Part shown: piece after piece, positions 8,306-14,943 of the stretch
Layout of the letters: each line of letters begins with the position of its first letter
Position numbering within the stretch: the first letter of the stretch is position 1
DNA from: Anaerolineales bacterium UBA6663
GTDB taxonomy: Bacteria; Chloroflexota; Anaerolineae; Anaerolineales; UBA6663
NCBI GenBank assembly: GCA_002455335.1
Contig: DKKP01000120.1
Coordinates: forward strand, 4,217-26,930
Length of the DNA stretch: 22,714 nt
Direction: 5' to 3'
Made by a program: the position numbers and the translations under genes
The notes under the pieces: model-generated
What the model was told of the DNA's origin: nothing
Databases searched by the model: none
What the model saw: only the letters and a program-made list of their open reading frames with translations

Positions 8306-9511
8306 ATGGCGATCTCCTCCACGTCTTCAACGCCCACAAGCGCCCAGGGCGAGCGGGCCTTCTTCATCTTCCTGACACTGGTCTTCGTCGGGGCCTACGC
8401 CCTGGCGATCGCGACCACTCCTGCGTTACACGAGCCGCTGCGCCTGAGCGCGCTTACGCTGACGCTTGGCCTGCATCTGGCCCTGCACTGGGCCGTGTTC
8501 TTTGGAAAGCTCCGCCCGGGTCTGACCTGGGCCTATGTCGTGACGCAGGGCCTGCTGGCGTTCGGGGTGGCGGTCCTGGGCGCGCACATCGCCCTGTACT
8601 TCGGCGTGTTCATGGCCCTGGTGGGCGAAATCGTCGGGATCTTTCGCGGGAGGCTTCGGGCGGCGATCGGCGCCGCCGCGTACGTGATCGCGCTGGCGCT
8701 TGTTGCCTATGGCCTGAGTTTTGGCTGGACCGAGCTCACCTGGTGGGCGGCCTCGATCATGCCGATCACGCTCTTCGTCGTCATCTACGTCACGCTCTAC
8801 AGCCGGCAGGCCGAGGCCCGCGAACGGGCGCAGTTGCTGGCGAGCGGGCTCGAATCCGCCAACCGGCAATTGAGCGACTATGCCACACGCGTCGAGGACC
8901 TGACGGTCGCGGCCGAGCGCCAACGTATCGCGCGCGACCTGCACGACACGCTCTCCCAGGGCTTGGCCGGCCTGATCCTCCAACTCGAGGCCGCCGACGC
9001 GCATCTCGCTAACCAGCGCGCCGACAGGGCCAAGGCCATCGTGGGCGACGCCATGGCTCAGGCCCGCATCACGCTGGCCGACGCGCGCCGCGCGATCGAC
9101 GACTTGCGCACGACGACGCCAGCCGATCCCGAGTCAGCGATCTGTCGTGAGGTCGCGCGCTTCTCCGAGGCGACGGGCATCGCGGCCGAGTGTCAGATCG
9201 CGCCCGACCTCGGGCCGATCGAGGACGTGGCCGAGACCCTGCTGCGCATCCTGTCGGAGGCCCTGACCAACGCGGCCCGCCACGCGCAGGCGCAGCGGGT
9301 GATAGTGACGGCCGAACGCAAAAACGGCGTCTTGCTGATGACGATCGTTGACGATGGATGCGGGTTCGACCCGAGCGCTGTGGCGGCCGGCCATTTCGGC
9401 CTGCTTGGCATGCGCGAGCGGGCACGCCTGATCGGCGGTGAGGTCGAGCTATCCAGCCGACCCGGCGCAGGCACGACGGTGACGGCGCGGTTGCCGTTGG
9501 AGGGCCACTGA
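8306..9511 (+). CDS. sensor histidine kinase, NarL/LiaS type (HisKA_3)
   Basis: Membrane sensor kinase of about 401 residues. The N-terminal 170 residues contain about six hydrophobic segments with short loops, followed by a helical linker. The dimerisation/phosphoacceptor box is RIARDLHDTLSQ, with the phosphorylated His at about residue 213. The N-box is LSEALTNAARHA, the G1 box VDDGCGFDPSA, and the G2 region GHFGLLGMRERA ends in GAGTTVTARLP. This is the HisKA_3 plus HATPase_c arrangement of NarX/LiaS/DesK-like kinases. The lack of a large external domain suggests sensing within the membrane. The start is uncertain: in-frame ATGs at 8228 and 8270 also lack a clear ribosome-binding site. I prefer 8306 because it leaves a short N-terminal tail before the first helix. 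The stop is 1 bp from the response regulator start, so the two are coupled. Confidence 0.9.
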   Translation: MAISSTSSTPTSAQGERAFFIFLTLVFVGAYALAIATTPALHEPLRLSALTLTLGLHLALHWAVFFGKLRPGLTWAYVVTQGLLAFGVAVLGAHIALYFGVFMALVGEIVGIFRGRLRAAIGAAAYVIALALVAYGLSFGWTELTWWAASIMPITLFVVIYVTLYSRQAEARERAQLLASGLESANRQLSDYATRVEDLTVAAERQRIARDLHDTLSQGLAGLILQLEAADAHLANQRADRAKAIVGDAMAQARITLADARRAIDDLRTTTPADPESAICREVARFSEATGIAAECQIAPDLGPIEDVAETLLRILSEALTNAARHAQAQRVIVTAERKNGVLLMTIVDDGCGFDPSAVAAGHFGLLGMRERARLIGGEVELSSRPGAGTTVTARLPLEGH

Positions 9512-9512
9512 G

Positions 9513-10157
9513 ATGCCGCCGATCCGGATCGTGATCGCCGATGATCATCTGATCGTGCGCCAAGGGCTGCGCCTGATCCTGGAGACCGAGCCCGATCTCG
9601 AACTGGTCGGCGAGGCCACCGATGGGGCTGAGGCGCTGGCACGCTGCGCCGATCTCAAGCCGGATGTGGTTTTGATGGACCTGCGTATGCCCGTGATCGA
9701 CGGCCTGACCGCGATCGAGCGTCTGGGGGTCGAGCAACCCGAAATCGCCGTGGTGATCCTGACGACGTACAACGAAGACGCCCTGCTGCTGCGCGGGCTG
9801 CAGGCGGGCGCGCGCGGCTATCTGCTCAAAGATACGGGCCGCGCTGCGCTCTTCGATACCATCCGGGCCGCGGCGCGTGGCGAAACATTGCTCGGCCCAG
9901 AGATCGTGATGCGCGCGCTGGCGCAGGCCTCGTCCGGTGCGACCGCCAAACGGGCGCCGGACGCCGTCGGCCTGACCGAGCGCGAAGGAGAGGTGCTGGC
10001 CGCCGTCGCGCGCGGCGAGCGCAGCAAGGAGATCGCACTCCATCTCGGGATCAGCGAGCGCACGGTCAAGGCCCACCTCGCCAGCATCTACGGCAAGCTC
10101 GGCGTCGACTCACGCGCCGCCGCGATCGCGGCTGCCGCGCAACGCGGCTGGATCTGA
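9513..10157 (+). CDS. response regulator transcription factor, NarL/FixJ family
   Basis: Cytoplasmic regulator of 214 residues, the normal family length. The receiver domain has the acidic pair DD at residues 10-11, phosphoacceptor Asp56 in VVLMDLRMP, a conserved Thr in VVILTTYNED and Lys in GYLLKDTGR. The C-terminal LuxR-type helix-turn-helix reads LTEREGEVLAAVARGERSKE then TVKAHLASIYGKLGV. Start: ATG at 9513 overlaps the kinase end, with GGAGG about 10 nt upstream inside the kinase gene. It should be phosphorylated by the upstream kinase. The divergent ABC exporter run is its likely target, as in LiaSR- or DesKR-linked exporters; this is inference from context. It converges on the HD-GYP gene with a 19-bp gap. 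Confidence 0.95.
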   Translation: MPPIRIVIADDHLIVRQGLRLILETEPDLELVGEATDGAEALARCADLKPDVVLMDLRMPVIDGLTAIERLGVEQPEIAVVILTTYNEDALLLRGLQAGARGYLLKDTGRAALFDTIRAAARGETLLGPEIVMRALAQASSGATAKRAPDAVGLTEREGEVLAAVARGERSKEIALHLGISERTVKAHLASIYGKLGVDSRAAAIAAAAQRGWI

Positions 10158-10176
10158 CCTCCGAGCGTGGGTCGCG

Positions 10177-13032
10177 CTAGCGATCGAGTACGACCTTGAA
10201 AAACAGCGAAACGGCCATCGGATCGAAGTGGCTGCCCGACTGCCGCCGGATGAAGTCCAACACATCCGCTTCGGGCCAGGCTCGCCGATAGGGCCGATCG
10301 GAACGCAACGCATCCCACACGTCGGCAACCATGAAGATGCGCGCTGCGAGAGGGATCTGTTCGCCCCTGAGCCCGCGCGGATAGCCTGTCCCGTCCCACT
10401 TCTCGTGATGGCAATATGGGATGTCGAGGGCCGGCCGCAGATACTCGATCGACGACAGCATGTCAAACGCATACTGCGGATGCTTGCGCATGACGGCCCA
10501 TTCGTCATCGGTCAGCGTATCGGCCTTGAACAGGATCCGATCCGGGATGCCGAGCTTGCCGATGTCGTGCAGCAGAGCGCCGCGACGGGCGTGCGTGATC
10601 TGTTCCGTACCCAGCCCGGCGGCCTCGGCCAGCCGAACCGTCAGGTCGGTGACGCGCCGGCTGTGTCCCTCGGTCTCACGATCGCGCAGGTCCATCGCGT
10701 GTGACCAACCCTCGATCGTGGCGTCGTACGCGAGACGGAGTTCGGCATTTGTGCGCTGCAGATCGTCGAAGAGGTGCGCGTTGTCGATCGCGATCGCGGC
10801 CTGCCCGGCCAGGGTCTCCAAAAACTCCAGCCAGTCTGGGTCTTCCGGCAACGGCGTGCGCTGGAAGATCTCGAGGACGCCCACCAGTCGCCCTTTGGCG
10901 ATCAAGGGCACACCGCAATAGGCGTGACAGTCCTCATCCGCCAACAGCGGGGCCCGCGCATTGCCCGCCCTCACCGCCTGCAGATCCGGGACAACCACAG
11001 TGACGCGCTCGAAGCCGGCCCGGCCGGCGTAGCCCTGGCCGAGAAGCAGCCGGGTCTGCTCGATCACACGGCTGCGAAAGCCGCGCCCGGCAGCGAAATC
11101 AAGCGTCTGCAGACCCTCATTGAACAACAGGACAGCGGCCGCATCGACGTTCAATCTGGCGATCACCTGATCGAGCAGAGCGATCAACGTCGGCCGGATG
11201 TCGAAGTTCGCGGTGATCATCAAGTCGATCGCGCGCAATGCCTTCAGTCGCTCCACCTGAAGCTTGAGATGCTGCGCCTGTTGCTGGATTCGAATCTCAT
11301 CAGCTTTGCGCCCGGTGATGTCTTGAACGATGCCGGTCAGCCGCACGATCTCGCCGCTTGCGTTGCGGAGGGCTTCGCCGGGCTGTGCCCACACCGTGCG
11401 GATCGTGCCATCCGGCCAGATCACGCGATACTCCATGGGCGCCGGCGCCTGCTCGTCGATGACCGCGGTGTTGGCGCGGTTCACGCGCTCACGGTCGTCT
11501 GGGTGAATGGCCCGCGCGATCACATCGGTGAGGTCAAGCTCCGTCGCGCCCGGCTCGACGCCAAAGATCCTGTGCATCTCGTCCGACCAGGTGACCGTGT
11601 TGCTGAGGGTGTCCCAACTCCAATGCCCCACATGCGCAACCGCCTGCGATTTTTTGAGCGCCGACTCGCTGGCCGCGAGATCGACATCGGCCCGGGCGCG
11701 CCGCTCCTCGCGCTCGAGGAGATCGAGCGCAAACGAGACATCGATCCCGATCTCGTCAAGCAGTCGGATCTCCTCGGGAAGCGTGAAGAAGCCTAGATCG
11801 GCGGCATACAGAGCCAGAAGCCCAACGACCTGGCCGCCGCGGCGCAATGGCACGACTGCGCCCGCCTTGAAGTGGATCTCGGGCGTCGAGCCCCAACAAC
11901 GCAGACTCTCGGCTTGCGCCCCGCTGACATGGACGGTGATCCCTTGTCGCAGCGCGAGGCTCAACGGACCGTCGTTATGCGGGGGCTCATGGATTTTCAG
12001 ACCCTGGCAATGAAGAAGCTGACTGGAGGCGGCTGGTGTGATCACACCGGTCTGCGGGTCGAAGAGCCCGATCCAGGCCAGTTGGAACTGCCCATAGTCG
12101 ACGGCGATCTGGCAGATCGCGCTGAAGAGATCGACGTGGTTGGAGACACGCACGATGGCCTGATTGATCTGGCTGAGCGTCGCGTACAGTCGATTGAGTT
12201 GATTGATTTGCCGGTCAGCCCGGCGCCGTTCAGTCAGATCCAGCTGGGTCGCCACGCGATAAAGCAGCACGCCAGACGCATCTCGGACGCTGACGACATC
12301 CATCTGCACGGGATAGATGGTCCCGTCTTTGCGCTGCATATGCGCGTCGTATCGCACACGACCGACGCGATCGGCCTCGGCAATGGCGGCAAGCACGGAT
12401 GCGCGATCTTCGGGCGCATACAGGCTCAAGATCGGCATCGACGTGATCTCGTCGACCGTACGACCCTGTAGCGCCGCGAAAGCCGGGTTGCAGGCCAGGA
12501 TCCGATTGCTGGATGGGATGCCCAGGGCGATGCCGTGTGCGCAATGGCGAAACGCGTCGAGCCAGCGCTGTTCCAGCCCTCGCGCCGCAGGAGGTTCCGA
12601 GAGTTGCTCGAGCGTCACGTAGACACCCGAGGTGGGTGGATGCCCGCTCGGGGCAATCGACTGGGCGCTGAGTTTGACCCAGCGGATGTCCTCAGGCCGG
12701 CTCGCGTTCAGGCCGAAGACCTCGCTCTGGCGCATGGGTTCATGGCGCAGTGCACGTCGAACCGGATGGTCGTCAGGCGACACGGGTGCGCCATCCTGGG
12801 TGACAAGATCCCATAGACGCGCCGCGGCCGTGTCCTCCTTGGACATCCCCAGAAGCGCTAACGCAGCCGGGTTAGCCGAGACTAACTCACCGCCAGCTTC
12901 GAAGAACAACACGGCGAGGTGTGTGGTTTTGACAAACGCCCACAACCATTCGGGCGTCAGAGGATATTGGGGATGGTCAGCGCCGCTCATCCAGGCGGGA
13001 CCCCTTTCACCGAGGGCTGTGCGCAGACGCAT
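10177..13032 (-). CDS. PAS/GAF multi-sensor protein with HD-GYP phosphodiesterase domain
   Basis: Cytoplasmic sensor of up to 951 residues with no obvious membrane segment. In order: PAS at about 25-130; PAS with EDR and TERR end at about 155-275; GAF at about 300-445; PAS (HVGHWSWDTLSNTVTWSDEM, ending QDITGRK) at about 465-575; GAF at about 610-760; and HD-GYP from about 780. The HD-GYP signatures are GHSRRVTDLTVRLA, LLHDIGKLGIPDRIL (His-Asp about 822-823), HHEKWDGTGYPRGLRG (GYP about 883-885) and GSHFDP. All are intact, so cyclic-di-GMP hydrolysis is expected. No GGDEF domain is present. Start: the ATG at 13032 follows TATAATGGGGG directly, which would give a leaderless mRNA. The alternative ATG at 12990 has AAAGGGG 10 nt upstream. 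It is paralogous to the gene at 19550-22663. Confidence 0.9.
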   Translation of the reverse strand: MRLRTALGERGPAWMSGADHPQYPLTPEWLWAFVKTTHLAVLFFEAGGELVSANPAALALLGMSKEDTAAARLWDLVTQDGAPVSPDDHPVRRALRHEPMRQSEVFGLNASRPEDIRWVKLSAQSIAPSGHPPTSGVYVTLEQLSEPPAARGLEQRWLDAFRHCAHGIALGIPSSNRILACNPAFAALQGRTVDEITSMPILSLYAPEDRASVLAAIAEADRVGRVRYDAHMQRKDGTIYPVQMDVVSVRDASGVLLYRVATQLDLTERRRADRQINQLNRLYATLSQINQAIVRVSNHVDLFSAICQIAVDYGQFQLAWIGLFDPQTGVITPAASSQLLHCQGLKIHEPPHNDGPLSLALRQGITVHVSGAQAESLRCWGSTPEIHFKAGAVVPLRRGGQVVGLLALYAADLGFFTLPEEIRLLDEIGIDVSFALDLLEREERRARADVDLAASESALKKSQAVAHVGHWSWDTLSNTVTWSDEMHRIFGVEPGATELDLTDVIARAIHPDDRERVNRANTAVIDEQAPAPMEYRVIWPDGTIRTVWAQPGEALRNASGEIVRLTGIVQDITGRKADEIRIQQQAQHLKLQVERLKALRAIDLMITANFDIRPTLIALLDQVIARLNVDAAAVLLFNEGLQTLDFAAGRGFRSRVIEQTRLLLGQGYAGRAGFERVTVVVPDLQAVRAGNARAPLLADEDCHAYCGVPLIAKGRLVGVLEIFQRTPLPEDPDWLEFLETLAGQAAIAIDNAHLFDDLQRTNAELRLAYDATIEGWSHAMDLRDRETEGHSRRVTDLTVRLAEAAGLGTEQITHARRGALLHDIGKLGIPDRILFKADTLTDDEWAVMRKHPQYAFDMLSSIEYLRPALDIPYCHHEKWDGTGYPRGLRGEQIPLAARIFMVADVWDALRSDRPYRRAWPEADVLDFIRRQSGSHFDPMAVSLFFKVVLDR

Positions 13033-13037
13033 CCCCC

Positions 13038-13043
13038 ATTATA
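13038..13043 (-). promoter_or_regulatory. possible -10 hexamer TATAAT directly before the HD-GYP gene
   Basis: A perfect TATAAT on the minus strand lies 5 nt before the ATG at 13032 and after the terminator of the preceding gene. Transcription would begin at or beside the A of the ATG, so either the transcript is leaderless or translation starts at 12990. I see no good -35 at 16-18 bp. Confidence 0.45.
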
Positions 13044-13078
13044 CGGTCCTTGCCAAGCGACGACTCTCGAACAAACAA

Positions 13079-13111
13079 AAAGCCCTCGAGAGTCTCGCTC
13101 TCGAGGGCTTC
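13079..13111 (-). terminator. intrinsic terminator downstream of the DUF35 gene
   Basis: A perfect 14-bp stem (core AGCCCTCGAGAG with CTCTCGAGGGCT, plus flanking A-T pairs) has a 5-nt loop. On the minus strand it is followed by a T-rich run, GGGCTTTTTGTTTGTT. It starts about 19 nt after the stop of the DUF35 gene and is the clearest rho-independent terminator in the window. Confidence 0.85.
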
Positions 13112-13129
13112 CTCAACCGCAAGTCTGGC

Positions 13130-13537
13130 TCAATGGGCCGTCGCCAGCTCAGGTCGGAACTTATAGCCGTAGATGAGCATCCCGCGCTCATCGCCGTCTT
13201 CGCGCAGCTTGCGTGTGACCATCTCGACTCGCTGGCCGATTTTGACCTCCGCCGGCTCGATATCGGTCAGTTGCGAGGTCAGGATCGGACCCTCATCCAG
13301 CTTGACCAGAGCCACCGCGTAAGGGGCATTGGCTTCGAAACCTTCGGGCGGATCGTGGACGATGGTGTAGGAATAAACCTCGCCACGTCCCGAAAAGACA
13401 TAAGGTGTCTTTGCCTCTCCCGAGCAGCTTGGGCAAACATCGCGCGGGGGGAAGATCTTGGCATCGCAGTGCGGACAGACTTCGCCGACCAGACCGTATC
13501 GCTGCTGGCGCAGGCGCCAGTGACGTGAGATTTCCAT
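13130..13537 (-). CDS. DUF35 zinc-ribbon / OB-fold acyl-CoA-associated protein
   Basis: Small protein of 135 residues. An N-terminal helix is followed by a rubredoxin-like zinc ribbon with Cys21, Cys24, Cys35 and Cys38 (CPHC and CPSC). An OB-fold follows from about residue 48 (GRGEVYSYTIVHDPPEGFEA, then APYAVALVKLDEGP). This matches the DUF35 family (Zn-ribbon-containing OB-fold). In archaea a DUF35 subunit bridges acetoacetyl-CoA thiolase and HMG-CoA synthase in a channelling complex. Other DUF35 proteins partner thiolase-fold aldolases such as Ltp2. Here it lies near both a thiolase-like gene and HMG-CoA synthase, so a third subunit of that complex is the likely role. It appears to be separately transcribed, with its own promoter box at 13578-13611, a palindrome separating it from the thiolase, and a terminator downstream. 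The ribosome-binding site is weak. Confidence 0.9.
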   Translation of the reverse strand: MEISRHWRLRQQRYGLVGEVCPHCDAKIFPPRDVCPSCSGEAKTPYVFSGRGEVYSYTIVHDPPEGFEANAPYAVALVKLDEGPILTSQLTDIEPAEVKIGQRVEMVTRKLREDGDERGMLIYGYKFRPELATAH

Positions 13538-13577
13538 AATCGCTACTTATCGCCTTTCGTTCCTTGAACGCCAGGCT

Positions 13578-13611
13578 AAATTACCACCAGCGACCTCTCA
13601 CAAGCTATCAA
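13578..13611 (-). promoter_or_regulatory. promoter/operator box upstream of the DUF35 gene
   Basis: On the minus strand the 18-bp box TTGATAGCTTGTGAGAGG (13611-13594) is followed after 10 bp by TAATTT (13583-13578), preceded by TGG like an extended -10. The same box and spacing occur upstream of HMG-CoA synthase at 17353-17320, with 15 of 18 box positions identical. The gene start is about 40 nt downstream. Confidence 0.6.
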
Positions 13612-13662
13612 CGGTCCCTCAAAGCCCTCTGATTCGGCAAACGCTCATGTAGAAGGGACTGC

Positions 13663-13712
13663 AGGCGTACAGGGAAGGGCCGGGTTTCATCCCGGCCCTT
13701 CCCTGTACGCCT
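13663..13712. repeat. perfect 22-bp palindrome with 6-nt loop between thiolase and DUF35 genes
   Basis: The arms at 13663-13684 and 13691-13712 are exact reverse complements separated by TTTCAT. The stem is very GC-rich (core AAGGGCCGGG / CCCGGCCCTT). No T-run follows on either strand, so it is not a classical terminator, though it lies 36 nt after the thiolase stop and may stall or protect transcripts. A REP-like dispersed element is the alternative. The rest of the 211-bp gap holds the DUF35 promoter box and nothing else I can recognise. Confidence 0.85.
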
Positions 13713-13748
13713 CCGGCTGTCATTAGCCCAAAGGCTACATTATGTCGC

Positions 13749-14897
13749 CTACTCAGAGCGCAGGATATGGGTGACCACATTGGCGCCGATTCCGCCGATG
13801 CATTGCGCCATGCCGACCCGGGCGTCGGCGATCTGGTTGGCCCCGGCCTCGCCACGCAGTTGAAGCGCCACCTCGGCGACCTGATAGACGCCTGTCGCGC
13901 CTACTGGATTTCCCCGGGCCTTCAAACCGCCAAAGGTCTGAATGGGGATTCGCCCCCCCCTGCCAATCACCTCTTCGGACGCCAACCGCCAGCCCTGCCC
14001 GGGCTCGGCAAAACCTGCCGCCTCAAGACTGAGCGCGGCGAAGATGCTGTAGGCATCGAAGAGCTCGAACAGGTCGAGTTCGTCAGGGCCAAGGCCGGCC
14101 ATTTTATAGGCTCGGCCGGCCGAGAGTCGGGCGGCGTCGAAAGCCAGCAGGTCGGGCCGATCGTGAAGGGCAAGGGTGTCGGTGGCCTGCGCCGACGCAA
14201 CGACCCGCACCGCGGTCGGCCGCGACGTGAGCACCACGGCGGCGGCGCCGTCGCACTCCGGCGCCACATCCATCACCGAAATCGGATCCGCCAAAGCGCC
14301 GCCACGCAAGACCGCATCGCGGGTCAACGTGTTGCGGAACATGGCATTCGGATTGGCCTTGCCGTTGGCGTGCGCGTTCACCGCGAAGTTCGCAAAGCCC
14401 TCGCGCGGAACGCCATGGGTATGCATATAGCGCTGCATGAGCAAACCGGCCAGCGCGGCCGGCGTGGCGCCTTGCACGCTTTCGAAATCCGAATCGCCAG
14501 CCGTCGCGAGAGCGGCATTGACGCGCCCGCCGATGGTGTCTGTGGTCTTCTCGACGCCGACGACCAGGGCCGTCTCGACCTGCCCCGAAGCGATCGCGAT
14601 ATAAGCCTGACGCAGCGCTGCGCCGCCCGAAGCCCCAGCGGCCTCAATCGTCACAGCCTCGATCCCGCGTAACCCGGCGAAGTCCGCGATCAACACGCCA
14701 AGGTGCGCCTGCCCGCTGAGTTGCCCGGCCAGGGCATTCGCCGCGAAGAGCGCCTCTGCCGGCGCAGGTCCGCCGAGCACTCGCTCGGTGTCGCGCGCCG
14801 CCGCCTCAAGCGCCGCGAACGCCAACTCGCGCAGCGATCGCTCCCAGTGCTCCCCGGCCGGCGTCAACCCGACGCCGGCGACAAAGACGTTGCTCAT
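13749..14897 (-). CDS. thiolase-superfamily protein (archaeal acetyl-CoA acetyltransferase/SCP2-like) lacking the catalytic cysteine
   Basis: Protein of 382 residues, full length for the archaeal/SCP2-type thiolase family, with family landmarks from MSNVFVAGVGLTP to the C-terminal GGIGANVVTHIL. Archaeal thiolases of mevalonate synthesis have a nucleophilic Cys in EAACASG, a His in HDCF or HDAF, and a His in GHPVGATG or GHALGATG. Here these are EAAGASGG (Gly88), LFDAYS (Phe280) and GNPVGATG (Asn330). Cys366 in QCIGG is present. Classical Claisen condensation through an acyl-cysteine therefore looks impossible. Options are a non-catalytic subunit that docks CoA and DUF35, or another reaction, such as the retro-aldol chemistry of Cys-less Ltp2-type relatives. 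The gene follows the membrane-anchored protein by 46 bp, and GAGGA lies just upstream of the ATG. It has no frameshift, so it is not an obvious pseudogene. Confidence 0.88.
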   Translation of the reverse strand: MSNVFVAGVGLTPAGEHWERSLRELAFAALEAAARDTERVLGGPAPAEALFAANALAGQLSGQAHLGVLIADFAGLRGIEAVTIEAAGASGGAALRQAYIAIASGQVETALVVGVEKTTDTIGGRVNAALATAGDSDFESVQGATPAALAGLLMQRYMHTHGVPREGFANFAVNAHANGKANPNAMFRNTLTRDAVLRGGALADPISVMDVAPECDGAAAVVLTSRPTAVRVVASAQATDTLALHDRPDLLAFDAARLSAGRAYKMAGLGPDELDLFELFDAYSIFAALSLEAAGFAEPGQGWRLASEEVIGRGGRIPIQTFGGLKARGNPVGATGVYQVAEVALQLRGEAGANQIADARVGMAQCIGGIGANVVTHILRSE

Positions 14898-14916
14898 GCG
14901 TTCCTCGATGCTGTGT

Positions 14917-14939
14917 GTAGACCGCGGATCACGGTCTAC
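14917..14939. repeat. short palindrome upstream of the thiolase-like gene
   Basis: GTAGACCG (14917-14924) and CGGTCTAC (14932-14939) form a perfect 8-bp stem with a 7-nt loop in the 46-bp gap between the membrane-anchored protein and the thiolase-like gene. It lies about 20 nt before the start codon. No T-tract follows, so it is a possible mRNA processing or stability element, or part of a dispersed palindrome family. Confidence 0.5.
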
Positions 14940-14943
14940 CGTC

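Noticed and set aside
10774..11796. 340-codon plus-strand open frame opposite the first HD-GYP sensor
   Set aside because: Antisense to clear GAF and PAS domains and without protein-like hydrophobic patterning.
13663..13712. 22-bp palindrome as a CRISPR repeat or transposon end
   Set aside because: Only one copy in the window, no regularly spaced array, no transposase gene and no target-site duplication visible.
14634..14636. Sequencing error as the cause of Gly88 in the thiolase-like protein
   Set aside because: GGG differs from both Cys codons by two bases, and two other active-site positions are also changed while the frame stays open, so a base-call error is unlikely.
13749..14897. Thiolase-like gene as a pseudogene
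   Set aside because: Full length, no frameshift or stop, good ribosome-binding site and a well-kept fold around the changed residues; this fits altered function better than decay.
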